From contig NC_014501.1 of NCBI RefSeq assembly GCF_000147335.1, positions 3,780,300 through 3,844,299 of the forward strand: a stretch of 64,000 bases of DNA. The letters run 5' to 3'. Below are positions 52,991-62,221 of the stretch, piece after piece; within the stretch, counting starts at the first letter, position 1; every line of letters begins with the position of its first letter. A model generated the notes under the pieces. That model saw only the letters and a list, made by a program, of their open reading frames with translations, did no database searches and was not told the origin of the DNA. The stretch is from Gloeothece verrucosa PCC 7822 (GTDB lineage: Bacteria > Cyanobacteriota > Cyanobacteriia > Cyanobacteriales > Microcystaceae). Position numbers and translations under genes: made by a program.

Positions 52991-54661
52991 TCATGAACCC
53001 GGTCTAAAATAATCCCATAAACGATCCCCAGAATCAACCCTAATCAAAGCCACCACTATATCAGCTAATGTAGCCGTTCCCGGATAAATCAGGTAGCGCG
53101 GCTCCCAACGGGGATTAAACTTATCTTTAAAACTATGTAATCCTTGAAAATTATAAAACTGATTTAAATGCTTATATAAATAACTCAAAACTTTTTCTAA
53201 ACGCGGGGATAATTGAGTCTGTCCTAACCCTGCTAGGGCTGACAATCCTAAATTAAATCCGTCATAACCTCTTTCTTTATAGGCTTGAAATAAACCAATA
53301 AATAAAAAATCCATCGTTCCGTTTTCCACTTCAGCCTTTCTTCGCATTAAATCATTAGTAATTTCATTGGTTTGATATTCAGGAATCATATTACAAAAGG
53401 CCGTTATTTCTCCTTTTTCTGTTTCCACTGTAACTATTTCACAATTTTTTAGATAATCTTCATCAAACCAGCCTACTGAAAACTTTTTTTCGGCTCCCTG
53501 CATCATTTTTAACCATTCATCACTAATATTTCGCAATTTTTTGAGTAAATCATCTTCAATCGGTGGGGGATAAAATTGAATTTTGTATCCTAATTTAGTC
53601 ATGCGATTCATCGCGGTTCTTAAATTTTTTCCTGCTTTCCCCTGTAAGCTAAAGGTTTGTAGATTGACAATGGCTTCTTCTCCAATTTTAAGCACTTTAA
53701 AACCTAGGGAGCGATATAACTCTAAATAATCGGGTAAAGTTTGATAAAAAGCGGGATACCAGTCATTTTCTTGACAGAATTGTTGAAAACCAATGATAAC
53801 TTCTTTTTTATCCTCGGGCGGGCCAATGGGATCTCCTAGGGCGATCGCTCCTCGTCCTTTAGGCACATAAGCGATCACACTACGCCCTGAAGGACTAAAA
53901 TAATAAGCCTTATCGGGTAATAAAGCCAAAGGCGCTAAAGAAGAACATCCATACTGTTCGAGGATAGCTTGTGCCCGTTGCCTTTCGGCAGGGGTAGCCG
54001 GCACCCCTCGCAGTAAAACAGGACGCATGAGCATAAATAGCGCAAATAACAGGGTTATTGTGCCTACTGTATAAATAGAATCAGCGAAAAAACTACCAAA
54101 TTTTGTAGCGGGTTGTAGCCTAGCATTATCATCGGTAAAAAACATCGCCAGGGTTTGATTGATGGCATCCGAGAAACTAAAATTGACATGAAAATGAGAA
54201 TCAAGCCAATAAAAGCCAATGGTTCCGTAAGCCAGAGTAAATAACAATGCTCCCATTAACATTCTTACGCCTTGGGCGAGGGAAGGGGCATCAGAACGCG
54301 CGGTATAAACATTCCGCATGAGAACCAGTTGGATCAGTAGGACGAAAGCTAATAGACTTTCTTCATAGTCAAGTCCTTTAATTAAATGGGACACAATAGA
54401 AATAATCAATAAAACAATGGCTAGTAACCAGGCAACCCGTTTTCGCCTCAATAAATTAGTAGCCAGACTCAATAAGAAAAAACCCGTCAGGGCAGCAAAT
54501 AAATGGCCATAAGAGCGCACCTCAAAGGGAAAAATCGCTTTTAACCAATGAGTGCGGGCTTGTATATTTGGAGTAACGGCAGAGAGTAGATTAACAACAC
54601 CGACGAGTCCGGTTAATAAGGCTGCACTCCATATCCCAATTTTTGTACGTAAAGGTAACAT
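52991..54661 (-). CDS. DUF2156 / phosphatidylglycerol lysyltransferase-like membrane protein
   Basis: A 556-residue protein with about six to seven N-terminal membrane helices (10-235) and a C-terminal DUF2156 domain (about 245-545) of the GNAT fold found in MprF. Motifs include SVIAYVPKGRGAIALGDPIG, WYPAFYQTLPDYLELYRSLG, GKAGKNLRTAMNRM and FKDKFNPRWEPRYLIYPG. MprF-type enzymes add amino acids to lipids, but many DUF2156 proteins have unproven substrates. It lies just upstream of an esterase gene on the same strand order (esterase ends the run). Confidence 0.85.
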   Translation of the reverse strand: MLPLRTKIGIWSAALLTGLVGVVNLLSAVTPNIQARTHWLKAIFPFEVRSYGHLFAALTGFFLLSLATNLLRRKRVAWLLAIVLLIISIVSHLIKGLDYEESLLAFVLLIQLVLMRNVYTARSDAPSLAQGVRMLMGALLFTLAYGTIGFYWLDSHFHVNFSFSDAINQTLAMFFTDDNARLQPATKFGSFFADSIYTVGTITLLFALFMLMRPVLLRGVPATPAERQRAQAILEQYGCSSLAPLALLPDKAYYFSPSGRSVIAYVPKGRGAIALGDPIGPPEDKKEVIIGFQQFCQENDWYPAFYQTLPDYLELYRSLGFKVLKIGEEAIVNLQTFSLQGKAGKNLRTAMNRMTKLGYKIQFYPPPIEDDLLKKLRNISDEWLKMMQGAEKKFSVGWFDEDYLKNCEIVTVETEKGEITAFCNMIPEYQTNEITNDLMRRKAEVENGTMDFLFIGLFQAYKERGYDGFNLGLSALAGLGQTQLSPRLEKVLSYLYKHLNQFYNFQGLHSFKDKFNPRWEPRYLIYPGTATLADIVVALIRVDSGDRLWDYFRPGS

Positions 54662-54687
54662 TATTCATTTAATCAATAACGATTGAA

Positions 54688-55617
54688 TTATAACCTAGAA
54701 GATTTAGAGAGTTGCTCAAGAGCCGATTTAAATTGTTGACCGACATAAGATAAAGAATCAACGGCGTGTTTATGAAAATAATTCCATCCGTAATCGGGTC
54801 CTGATAATCCATGACCTCCCGGAAAAGCATAAAATACATTTTCTATGCCTAATCGCTGTAAAGTTTGATGAAACTGTTGAGTTGAGGCGAGAAGATCGCT
54901 ATCGGATTTGCCGGCATCTAAATAAACCCGCAAGGGAATCAGGTCACTTTTAGGCAGTTTTTGGATAAACAGATTGGGACTGTTAGCCGCTCCTGTAGTA
55001 TCAGTAAAATAGCCGCTATGGCTAAAGAGAATATGGAAATTATTGAGATGACGTAATCCAATATTAAAGGCTCCCCATCCTCCTGAAGAGAGTCCCCCAA
55101 GGGCCCAAAATTGAGGTTGATTTAAGGTGCGGTAGCGAGATTTAACCTCTTGAACTAATTCTGAACCAATTAATGTTCCGAGTTTTCCATTAGCACCATC
55201 AAAATATTGTGGGTCCCATAAGGCACTCGAGCCGCGATTATCATTGCCATCGGGAGTAATAATAATTGAATAGGGGAGTTTTTTCTCTTGATAAAGTTGG
55301 TGCAGGACGGGAATAATGCCATATTTATCTGCCCAGGCGCGAGCATCATCATGTCCCCCATGCAAGAGAAAAATCACGGGATAGCGTTGGTTGGTATTTT
55401 GATGATAATTTGGGGGTAAGATAACACCGTATTGACGGGTTTTTCCCATAGCCACTGATTTAAAACTTTCTAGTTGAAAGGTCATGTCTGTGCCTTGGGC
55501 GCTAACATCTGGCGGGTCAAATTGGGGAGCGCCTGCGATGAAAACATACCAGTAACCTAGCCCCCCAAAACCTAAAAAAAATCCTGTGGCAATTGCTAAT
55601 AGTTTAGAGATTTTCAT
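54688..55617 (-). CDS. Secreted or membrane-anchored esterase (esterase D/feruloyl-esterase type)
   Basis: A 309-residue alpha/beta hydrolase. The N-terminal hydrophobic segment (about 5-28) is a signal anchor or uncleaved signal. HG motif: YPVIFLLHGGHDDARAW; nucleophile Ser in ALGGLSSGGWGAFNIGL; later Asp in YLDAGKSDSD and His in FPGGHGLSGPDYG. Members of this family hydrolyse acyl esters, including in Ag85-like mycolyl transferases. The preceding gene (another hydrolase) ends 46 bases upstream, so the two may be co-expressed. Confidence 0.85.
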   Translation of the reverse strand: MKISKLLAIATGFFLGFGGLGYWYVFIAGAPQFDPPDVSAQGTDMTFQLESFKSVAMGKTRQYGVILPPNYHQNTNQRYPVIFLLHGGHDDARAWADKYGIIPVLHQLYQEKKLPYSIIITPDGNDNRGSSALWDPQYFDGANGKLGTLIGSELVQEVKSRYRTLNQPQFWALGGLSSGGWGAFNIGLRHLNNFHILFSHSGYFTDTTGAANSPNLFIQKLPKSDLIPLRVYLDAGKSDSDLLASTQQFHQTLQRLGIENVFYAFPGGHGLSGPDYGWNYFHKHAVDSLSYVGQQFKSALEQLSKSSRL

Positions 55618-55663
55618 GTCTTTGTTTCTTCTTTAAGATGAATAAAAAATTGAAGAGAATTTG

Positions 55664-56482
55664 TTAATTATTATTTAATTTATTCAGAAAATTACAAATA
55701 GCTTCGTTGACTATTTCAGGATATTCAGCAATGACTAAATGCCCGGCTTGAGGTAAGTGTAATTGTTGACCTTGAGTAAAATGACTGGCTAATTCTTCTC
55801 CCATTGATTGGGTAAACATAGAGTCTTGTCCTCCACTGATGACTAAAACAGGTATTTGAAATTCAATGGGAGAATTATAACGTGCAAAAAAATTATATCC
55901 CCAAAAAATTTCTAAAGCTTTATAGGGTTCAAAGTTGGTTGGGACTGGACATTCATTTAAAAAACGTTCTAATATTTCGGTCATTTGAGGACTTGATAAA
56001 CGGTTAGTGAGTTGTTGAATAAGTTTAAAATGGTAAAAATATCTTCCTCCCCAAGCTAAAAATTTCATTAAGGGAATTTCCCACCAAGGGGCCAGATCGT
56101 GAGTGCCGCCAGCAATTAAAATTAAAGCACTGGCTTGATGGTTTTTAGCCCATTCTAAACCGATAGGTACACCGTAGCTATGACAACATAAAATCGGGGA
56201 TTTAATCTGAAAATGATTTAATAATCGCGTTAAATCTCGTTGATGTCGTCCGATAGAATAACGAGGATAAGGGGTAGACTGCCCATGTCCGGCTAAATCA
56301 TAGGCTAAAACTTGCTGACCTTTTTGAGCAAAAAATTCGTATTGACAACGTAAATTATAGCGGTTTCCTAATCCTCCGTGAATAAACACTAGGGCGGGAG
56401 TATTACCTTTTTGGTGAGAGACTTGTAAAGATAGTCCCCGACGCAGAGAGATTAATTGTCCGCTTAATAGGTCTTCTTTCAC
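55664..56482 (-). CDS. Alpha/beta hydrolase
   Basis: A compact alpha/beta hydrolase of about 272 residues. Oxyanion region: PALVFIHGGLGNRYNLR; nucleophile elbow CCHSYGVPIGLEW with Ser in a GxSxG-like CHSYG motif; acid Asp in VISGGQDSMF; His in QAGHLVIAEYP. No membrane segment. I chose the GTG at 56482, which has a TTTAGGAT ribosome site; the longer frame starts at a TTG (56524). Substrate unknown. It is on the same strand as the esterase below and after hoxH, from which a terminator separates it. Confidence 0.8.
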   Translation of the reverse strand: MKEDLLSGQLISLRRGLSLQVSHQKGNTPALVFIHGGLGNRYNLRCQYEFFAQKGQQVLAYDLAGHGQSTPYPRYSIGRHQRDLTRLLNHFQIKSPILCCHSYGVPIGLEWAKNHQASALILIAGGTHDLAPWWEIPLMKFLAWGGRYFYHFKLIQQLTNRLSSPQMTEILERFLNECPVPTNFEPYKALEIFWGYNFFARYNSPIEFQIPVLVISGGQDSMFTQSMGEELASHFTQGQQLHLPQAGHLVIAEYPEIVNEAICNFLNKLNNN

Positions 56483-56672
56483 TTTGATCCTAAAATCGTT
56501 TATAAGTATAATTCTAGACCTCAAAGGGTTTAACTGTTCATGAAAGATTAGTTCTCGGCCCGTATTGTTCCTTATATTAATTTCCCATTAAGTCGCATTT
56601 AATCGCTCTTTTCCAGCACCCCGAAAGGACAGAGTTAGCGGGGTAAAATTCTGAGAAAATTCTTAAAAATAA

Positions 56673-56700
56673 ATAGAGAGAAAAGTTGTTTCCTCTCTAG
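56673..56700 (-). terminator. Terminator of the hox gene cluster
   Basis: On the minus strand an imperfect stem (CTAGAGAGGAAA ... TTTTCTCTCTA) with a short loop is followed by TTTATTTTT, 43 bases past the hoxH stop. It closes the hox transcript before the next hydrolase gene. Confidence 0.65.
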
Positions 56701-56742
56701 GGTAAAGTTGACTGCAATAAGTTTTGAATCTAAGAGTACAAT

Positions 56743-58167
56743 TTATCCTCGCCGCACTTCTTTAATTACCTTTCCATCGGCTGCCACTAATTCTATTTGT
56801 AGCGGCATTTGTCCGGCGGCGTGGGTAGAACAACTTAAACAAGGATCATAACAGCGAATGCCGGCTTCGACTCGGTTTAACATTCCTTCTGCAATTTGAT
56901 CACCATGAATATAATGTTTAGCTATTTGAGTGACGGTTTTATTCATGGCTAAATTATTATTCCCAGTGGCAATAATGAGGTTAACTTTTTGAATGAGTCC
57001 ATTTTCATCCACTAGGTAATGATGGAAAAGCGTACCTCTTGGCGCTTCACTGACTCCTATACCTTCTAAGTTGTTAATTCCGGCTTCAGCGCGAGTTCTA
57101 GGGGAGATAATATCAGGGTCTTCTACTAATCTTTCAATTCGTTCTAATGCGCCTAAAATCTCAATTAAACGGGCGTAGTGATAGAAGAAAGAAGAGGTTG
57201 CTACCCCACCGGCGCGATCACGGTATTCTTGTAATTCTCGGTCTGCTTCTGGCGTGCCAAAATGAGAACAGATATTTAATCTCGCTAAAGGTCCGACTCG
57301 ATAGATTCCGTCAGGATATCCCATCGGTTTGTAGTAAGGGAATTTGAGATAAGACCATTTTTCCACAGACTCGCCGATGAAGTCTTGATAATTATCTTCA
57401 CTGAGGTTATCGGCTACAATATTTCCCTGGCTATCGGTAAAGCGGATGTGTCCGCCGTAATGTTCCCATTCGCCATTTTTACCCACTAACCCCATAAATA
57501 AAGAGGGAAACTCACCAAAAGTTTTTACTTCGGTTTCTAAGTTATCTAGCAGTCTCTTAAATAGGTTGAGGGCAACATATAGGGTATCACGAGATTCGGG
57601 CAGGCGATCGCGTATCCATTGCCGCCCTTCTTCTGAGAGGGGATGACGAACACCTCCGGGGACTGCCCAAGCGGGGTGTATTTTTTTGGCTCCCAATAAT
57701 TCAATGACTTGTTGTCCAAATTGTCTTAGACGGATGCCGCTTCTGGCAAGGTCTGGATCAGCCGCAATTAAGCCAAATACGTTACGCTGTGCGGGATCAC
57801 TATCCCATCCTAATAAAAAGTCTGGACTGCTGAGGTGAAAGAAAGAGAGGGCGTGAGATTGGGTGATTTGGGCTAAATTCATTAAGCGGCGTAGTTTTTC
57901 GCCTGCGGGGGGAATTTGTACGGCTAGAATTTTGTCTCCGGTTTTGGCGGCGCATAGGAGATGACTGACTGGGCAAATTCCGCAAATTCGGGCAGTTATT
58001 CCAGACATTTCCCACATGGGGCGGCCTTCACAAAATTTCTCAAAACCTCGGTATTCTACGACATGAAAACGGGCATCTTCTACCTCTCCCGCGTCATCTA
58101 AAAATATAGATATTTTGGCGTGACCTTCGATGCGCGTCACGGGATCGATAACCACTGTTTTAGACAT
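56743..58167 (-). CDS. hoxH: Bidirectional NiFe hydrogenase large subunit HoxH
   Basis: 474 residues, the usual length. The four NiFe ligands are present: C62 and C65 in [11 protein letters not shown]443 and C446 in DPCLSCSTH. After His449 lies a C-terminal peptide of 25 residues ([12 protein letters not shown]...) that the protease HoxW removes during maturation. HoxH binds the Ni-Fe site and makes or oxidises H2 with HoxY. It is the last hox gene, separated from hoxY by the 725-residue repeat protein. No hoxW is seen in the window. Confidence 0.95.
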   Translation of the reverse strand: MSKTVVIDPVTRIEGHAKISIFLDDAGEVEDARFHVVEYRGFEKFCEGRPMWEMSGITARICGICPVSHLLCAAKTGDKILAVQIPPAGEKLRRLMNLAQITQSHALSFFHLSSPDFLLGWDSDPAQRNVFGLIAADPDLARSGIRLRQFGQQVIELLGAKKIHPAWAVPGGVRHPLSEEGRQWIRDRLPESRDTLYVALNLFKRLLDNLETEVKTFGEFPSLFMGLVGKNGEWEHYGGHIRFTDSQGNIVADNLSEDNYQDFIGESVEKWSYLKFPYYKPMGYPDGIYRVGPLARLNICSHFGTPEADRELQEYRDRAGGVATSSFFYHYARLIEILGALERIERLVEDPDIISPRTRAEAGINNLEGIGVSEAPRGTLFHHYLVDENGLIQKVNLIIATGNNNLAMNKTVTQIAKHYIHGDQIAEGMLNRVEAGIRCYDPCLSCSTHAAGQMPLQIELVAADGKVIKEVRRG

Positions 58168-58415
58168 AAAATTTACCTTGAGTTTTTTTATACCTATTAT
58201 TATTTTAGGACGAGGTTTATCAATTTTTCCTCGAGAAATTATTAAATAATGCTAATGTGTTCTTCATGATTTTCTTAGCCTAAAAGGTTCATTTTGATCA
58301 TGAAGAGTTGTAAAGATAAAACGCTCTCTTCTATTTTTTTGTAGGTGGGGTCGAACCGCAGTGATACCCAACAGTATTTTTACGTTAGGCTTTGGGTTTT
58401 GTTCTTCTACCCAAT

Positions 58416-60593
58416 TTACTGTTTAGAATTTTTTCTTTTATTTTTTAAATCTGCAAGATATTTTTTAGCCCAGGAATATCGATTTTGATAAAATTCAGCT
58501 AATTTAAGTTTTTGCTCGTCTTTAGCTTCAGGGAATTTAAGTTTTTGCTCATCTTTATATTTATTAAATATTCGTTTGATTTCTGCCTCTTGATCTTTAG
58601 GCGAATATCCTCGTTTTATAGCTTCATTAAACCAGTATTCACCACCAGAATAATTCCCTTCTTCAACACAAATTGCTCCCATTAAGGTATAAGGATGATA
58701 GCTTTTAGGGTAATATTCAATTGCTTTAAGAGCGCATTTTTCGCCTTCATGTAATTTACCAATATCTCGAAATGCTCCGCCGCGAGTGGTTAATAAGGCT
58801 GATTTAAGTTTATTTTCTTTGATTTTTTCAAAGTCGAGATTATCTGTTAGTTTTAAGGCTTTTTCGGGTTCTTCTGCACCACGCCAGTGACTACTCGCAT
58901 TGGGTAAATTCCATTTATTTCCTGTGCGTTTGTACTCTTTTTCATAAAACTTAGCTTCTATAGAATTATATTTAAGCTTAATTTCTCTTGAAAATAAATT
59001 TTCTTCAGGAGTCCAGTAATCATCATATAAACTTCTATTTTGAGAAATTTTAGTTTCTTTTAACCAGCATATTTCTATTTCCTCTAATCTTTCCTCTCGT
59101 TCTAGTTTTTGTAAAATTTTATATAAGAGATTAGATAATGACTTTTCTCGATAGCTAGATACATCATATTTATTTTTAAGCTTTAAAAAATGTTTTTCTT
59201 GAGTAAAAATAAGTACATTTTCATAGCCATTTTCCTTAATCCAATTTAATTCAGCTTCATTAAGCACTTGAGAGGCTTCGATTTTAGACATTAAATAATT
59301 AGCATATTTGTCAAGAGCTATCTGTATTGTCTGAGTTAATTTATGCTTTTTTAAAAAATTTATATCAGATTGATTTAATTGATTTTTGGTTTCAAGAATT
59401 TGTAAAACTCGGTAAAGATGACAATCAGGGGATGAATCTTCATAGACAGTTGCTTTATATTTAATTTTGAACAGAGCAAATTCTAGTTTATTTTTTGAAT
59501 TCTCGTCTAGGATTTTTATGCCTATAAAATCATGCTGCTTGAGCCAATCTCTATCTGCTTGACTATATTGCTCTATTATATATTCATCTTTAAGTTGCTC
59601 TAGATGCTTTTCTTTAACTAGATCAATGGTTTGGGTTAGATTTCGTTTTTTCAAAAACTTAAAATCAGATTCATTTAATAAATTTCCTGACTCAAGATTT
59701 TTCAAAACTCGGTAAAGATGACAATTTGGTGATGTATCTTCATACTCAGTTGCTTTATATCGAATTTTTAAAAGAGCAAATTCTTTTTTATTTTCAAGTT
59801 CTTGTATAATGGCTAGTGTTTCTTTTAATTCATGCTGCTGTAACCAATTTATCTCAGTTGGATTTAAAGACTGTTCTTGGTCTAATTTTTGTAAAATTGA
59901 GTAGAGAGAACTTTCAGGCGAGAAATCTTGATATTGAGTGGCATTATATTTAGATTTAAGTTGACAAAAATGGGCTATTCTTGCATCTTCTTGTTTTTGG
60001 TAAATTGCTAAAGTCTCTAATAAATTTTGCTTTTTTAGCCAATTGATATCTGAATCACTTAAGCGCTGTTCTTTCTCAATTTTTTTTAGAATTAAATAGA
60101 GATGACTATCTAGAGATAAAGTTTTATAGTCATTAGCAAAGTATTTTTCTTTGAGAATACAAAACTCATTAATTTCCTCAATAATTTCTAGAGTTTCAGT
60201 TTGTTTGTGAGAACGAAGAAAGTCAAGATCGGCGGTGGTTAATAAGTTGTCAGAGTCAAGCTTGCATAATATAAACATTAAAGAGGAATTAATAGTATGA
60301 GCGAGAGTTCCTTTGATTTTATATTTAGAAATATAGTATTTTGAAATTTTATTATTATATAAACTTATTTGATCTCTTATTTTTTGTTCTTGCAGAATAA
60401 TATTCATCGTTTTTAAAAAATTCTGCTCTTGTAGCCACATCCATTCCCCATCTAAAAGTTGTTTGTTTAAATCAGCTTTTGAGAGGATAAAATACAGCAC
60501 ATGGGAATTAGAATGCTCACCAGTGGCTTCATATCTTACTTTTAAATTTTCAAAATATTGTTGTTGTTCTTGAGAAAGTTTACTCGTTGCCAT
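58416..60593 (-). CDS. Unknown helical-repeat protein inserted between hoxY and hoxH
   Basis: A 725-residue soluble protein. About seven full and two shortened copies of a 55-65-residue repeat run from 14 to about 525. Consensus is roughly: LK.KY.A..Y....S....LY.IL.KLE....L...D..WLKK..L..TL.I. Units 5 and 7 are most alike (KATEYEDTSPNCHLYRVL, KATVYEDSSPDCHLYRVL). The C-terminal 150 residues hold about three TPR-like helices (EEPEKALKLTDNL, GKLHEGEKCALKAIEYYPKS, YSGGEYWFNEAIKRGYSP) and a direct repeat KDEQKLK. A charged, coiled-coil-like tail follows. I recognise no family. The true start is ATG 60593; a TTG at 60599 is less likely. It is probably a scaffold; a hydrogenase role is inferred from position only. 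Confidence 0.75.
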   Translation of the reverse strand: MATSKLSQEQQQYFENLKVRYEATGEHSNSHVLYFILSKADLNKQLLDGEWMWLQEQNFLKTMNIILQEQKIRDQISLYNNKISKYYISKYKIKGTLAHTINSSLMFILCKLDSDNLLTTADLDFLRSHKQTETLEIIEEINEFCILKEKYFANDYKTLSLDSHLYLILKKIEKEQRLSDSDINWLKKQNLLETLAIYQKQEDARIAHFCQLKSKYNATQYQDFSPESSLYSILQKLDQEQSLNPTEINWLQQHELKETLAIIQELENKKEFALLKIRYKATEYEDTSPNCHLYRVLKNLESGNLLNESDFKFLKKRNLTQTIDLVKEKHLEQLKDEYIIEQYSQADRDWLKQHDFIGIKILDENSKNKLEFALFKIKYKATVYEDSSPDCHLYRVLQILETKNQLNQSDINFLKKHKLTQTIQIALDKYANYLMSKIEASQVLNEAELNWIKENGYENVLIFTQEKHFLKLKNKYDVSSYREKSLSNLLYKILQKLEREERLEEIEICWLKETKISQNRSLYDDYWTPEENLFSREIKLKYNSIEAKFYEKEYKRTGNKWNLPNASSHWRGAEEPEKALKLTDNLDFEKIKENKLKSALLTTRGGAFRDIGKLHEGEKCALKAIEYYPKSYHPYTLMGAICVEEGNYSGGEYWFNEAIKRGYSPKDQEAEIKRIFNKYKDEQKLKFPEAKDEQKLKLAEFYQNRYSWAKKYLADLKNKRKNSKQ

Positions 60594-60599
60594 AGCCAA

Positions 60600-60715
60600 T
60601 AGTAAATAGTAAATAGTGAATTGCTAGTTATAACATTCCCTCACTACTGACTATTACTAATCAGTTTTAACAAAACTTAATCATTTCTTATCTTCTTGCC
60701 CCCCAAAAGGGGGGT
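60600..60715. repeat. Heptamer repeats and a C6/G6 hairpin upstream of the repeat-protein gene
   Basis: TAGTAAA-type heptamers (about 60600-60625) and a perfect CCCCCC-AAAA-GGGGGG hairpin at 60699-60714 fill the gap between hoxY and the repeat-protein gene. The hairpin could slow or end transcription between hoxY and the later genes. Confidence 0.6.
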
Positions 60716-60772
60716 AGGCGGGATTAAGTAGAGGTTAAAGGTGTTTTTTCCTGTTTCCTCTAACCTTTTTAT

Positions 60773-61321
60773 TTAACCAAACTTAATCATGTCTCGCCCT
60801 TTCATAGCTGGCATTTCTCCTTTTAGCAAAGGTTCAAGAGTAGCGCGGATACGCCTAGCATCGGGGGGACATCCGGGCATAAATAAATCTACAGGTATTA
60901 CTTCATGAACCGGAGTAACTTTATCTAATAATTCAGGGACTATTCCGGGTTCATCAGGCAGTTGGCGAGTATCATCAGCTAACTCTAAATAACCCCGTTT
61001 TAAAACCGGTTCAGCACCGCCTTTTAACATATTTCGCATCGCCGGAACATTGGCAGTCACCGCACAATCTCCAAACGAGATGACTAACTTAGTATTTTTT
61101 CTCACCTGATAAATTAATTCTAAGTTGTCCTCATTAGCAATAGCCCCTTCTACCAAACAGACATCAACATTTTCCGGATAATCTTTGAGATCGGCGATGG
61201 GTGTATAAACCACCTCAACTTGTGCGGCTAAGTCTAATAGCCATTCATCCATATCCAGGAAGGACATATGACAGCCAGAACATCCGGCTAACCAAACTGT
61301 AGCAAATCTGATCTTGTTCAT
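60773..61321 (-). CDS. hoxY: Bidirectional hydrogenase small subunit HoxY
   Basis: 182 residues, full length. The proximal 4Fe-4S cluster ligands lie in WLAGCSGCHMSFLDMDEWL (Cys 14 and 17), ISFGDCAVTANVPAMRN, and MPGCPPDARRI. HoxY passes electrons between HoxH and the diaphorase part. It lies 104 bases after hoxU; that gap contains heptamer repeats. The N-terminus has no twin-arginine signal, as expected for this cytosolic enzyme. Confidence 0.95.
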   Translation of the reverse strand: MNKIRFATVWLAGCSGCHMSFLDMDEWLLDLAAQVEVVYTPIADLKDYPENVDVCLVEGAIANEDNLELIYQVRKNTKLVISFGDCAVTANVPAMRNMLKGGAEPVLKRGYLELADDTRQLPDEPGIVPELLDKVTPVHEVIPVDLFMPGCPPDARRIRATLEPLLKGEMPAMKGRDMIKFG

Positions 61322-61425
61322 AATTTTAGTTATTAGTTATTAGTTGTCATTAGTCAGTAGTCAGTAGTTATTAGCCTTTCGCTGTTCTTTACTAAAGACT
61401 AAAAACTATTAACTAATGACTAAAT
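61322..61425. repeat. Heptamer tandem repeats between hoxU and hoxY
   Basis: Nearly the whole 104-base gap is made of TTAGTTA, TTAGTCA, GTAGTCA and similar 7-base units. They interrupt the usually tight hoxU-hoxY spacing. Confidence 0.75.
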
Positions 61426-62142
61426 TTATCTAGTCCATTGATGTTCGGTTCTCGCGTTAATGAGGAATTCTAACTTACTGCGATCGCGTTGTTTTTCCGA
61501 TACGGTAGATCCTTTGCGGAAGATAGCCCCCGTTGGACAAGCATCCACACATTTACCGCAAGAAGTACAAGCAGACACCTCTCCCCAAGGTTGATTAAGT
61601 CCGGAGATAATTTTATCTCCTGCGCCTCGGTTGGCGACATCCCAGACGTGGGCCCCTTCTATTTCGTCACAGACTCTCACACAGCGAGTACACAACACAC
61701 AACGGTTGTGATCGATGCCGAACATCGGATGAGAGACATCTATTTCTCGCCTTGGGAAACGATACTCAAAGCGAGTATGGTCCATTCCTACCTCTATGGC
61801 TAAATCTTGTAACTCACAATTCCCATTAGCGACACACACTGCACAAACATGATTTCCTTCAGCAAAGAGAAGTTCTACAATCATGCGGCGGTACTCTTGA
61901 AGTTTTGGAGTATTGGTATATACCACCATCTCCTCTGCTACCTCAGTCACACAAGCCGGCACCAATTTATTCCATCCCTGAACTTCCACCAAACACAGGC
62001 GACAAGCCGCCACTTCGGTAATACCCGGTAAATGACAAAGAGTAGGAATACGAATACCCCCCTGTTTAGCGGCTTCTAAAATCGTTGCACCTTGTTCAAT
62101 AGCAATATGATTTCCATCAATAGTAAGCGTTCTAACAGACAT
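61426..62142 (-). CDS. hoxU: Hydrogenase diaphorase subunit HoxU
   Basis: 238 residues from the ATG at 62142 (MSVRTLTIDG); an in-frame TTG at 62148 is less likely. An N-terminal plant-type 2Fe-2S domain (CHLPG, ACRLCLVEVQG, ACVTE) is followed by a His/Cys NADH-dehydrogenase-like cluster (EGNHVCAVCVANGNCELQDL) and two 4Fe-4S motifs (CVLCTRCVRVCDE, CTSCGKCVDACPTG). HoxU links HoxF to HoxY. The upstream gene is hcp rather than hoxF, 73 bases away. Confidence 0.94.
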   Translation of the reverse strand: MSVRTLTIDGNHIAIEQGATILEAAKQGGIRIPTLCHLPGITEVAACRLCLVEVQGWNKLVPACVTEVAEEMVVYTNTPKLQEYRRMIVELLFAEGNHVCAVCVANGNCELQDLAIEVGMDHTRFEYRFPRREIDVSHPMFGIDHNRCVLCTRCVRVCDEIEGAHVWDVANRGAGDKIISGLNQPWGEVSACTSCGKCVDACPTGAIFRKGSTVSEKQRDRSKLEFLINARTEHQWTR

Positions 62143-62221
62143 AACCAATAATCTCCTTTATTTATCTTTTAAACCGATCATTCATCCCAAGGAATCAACT
62201 CTATTCATCTGCTAACAAAAA

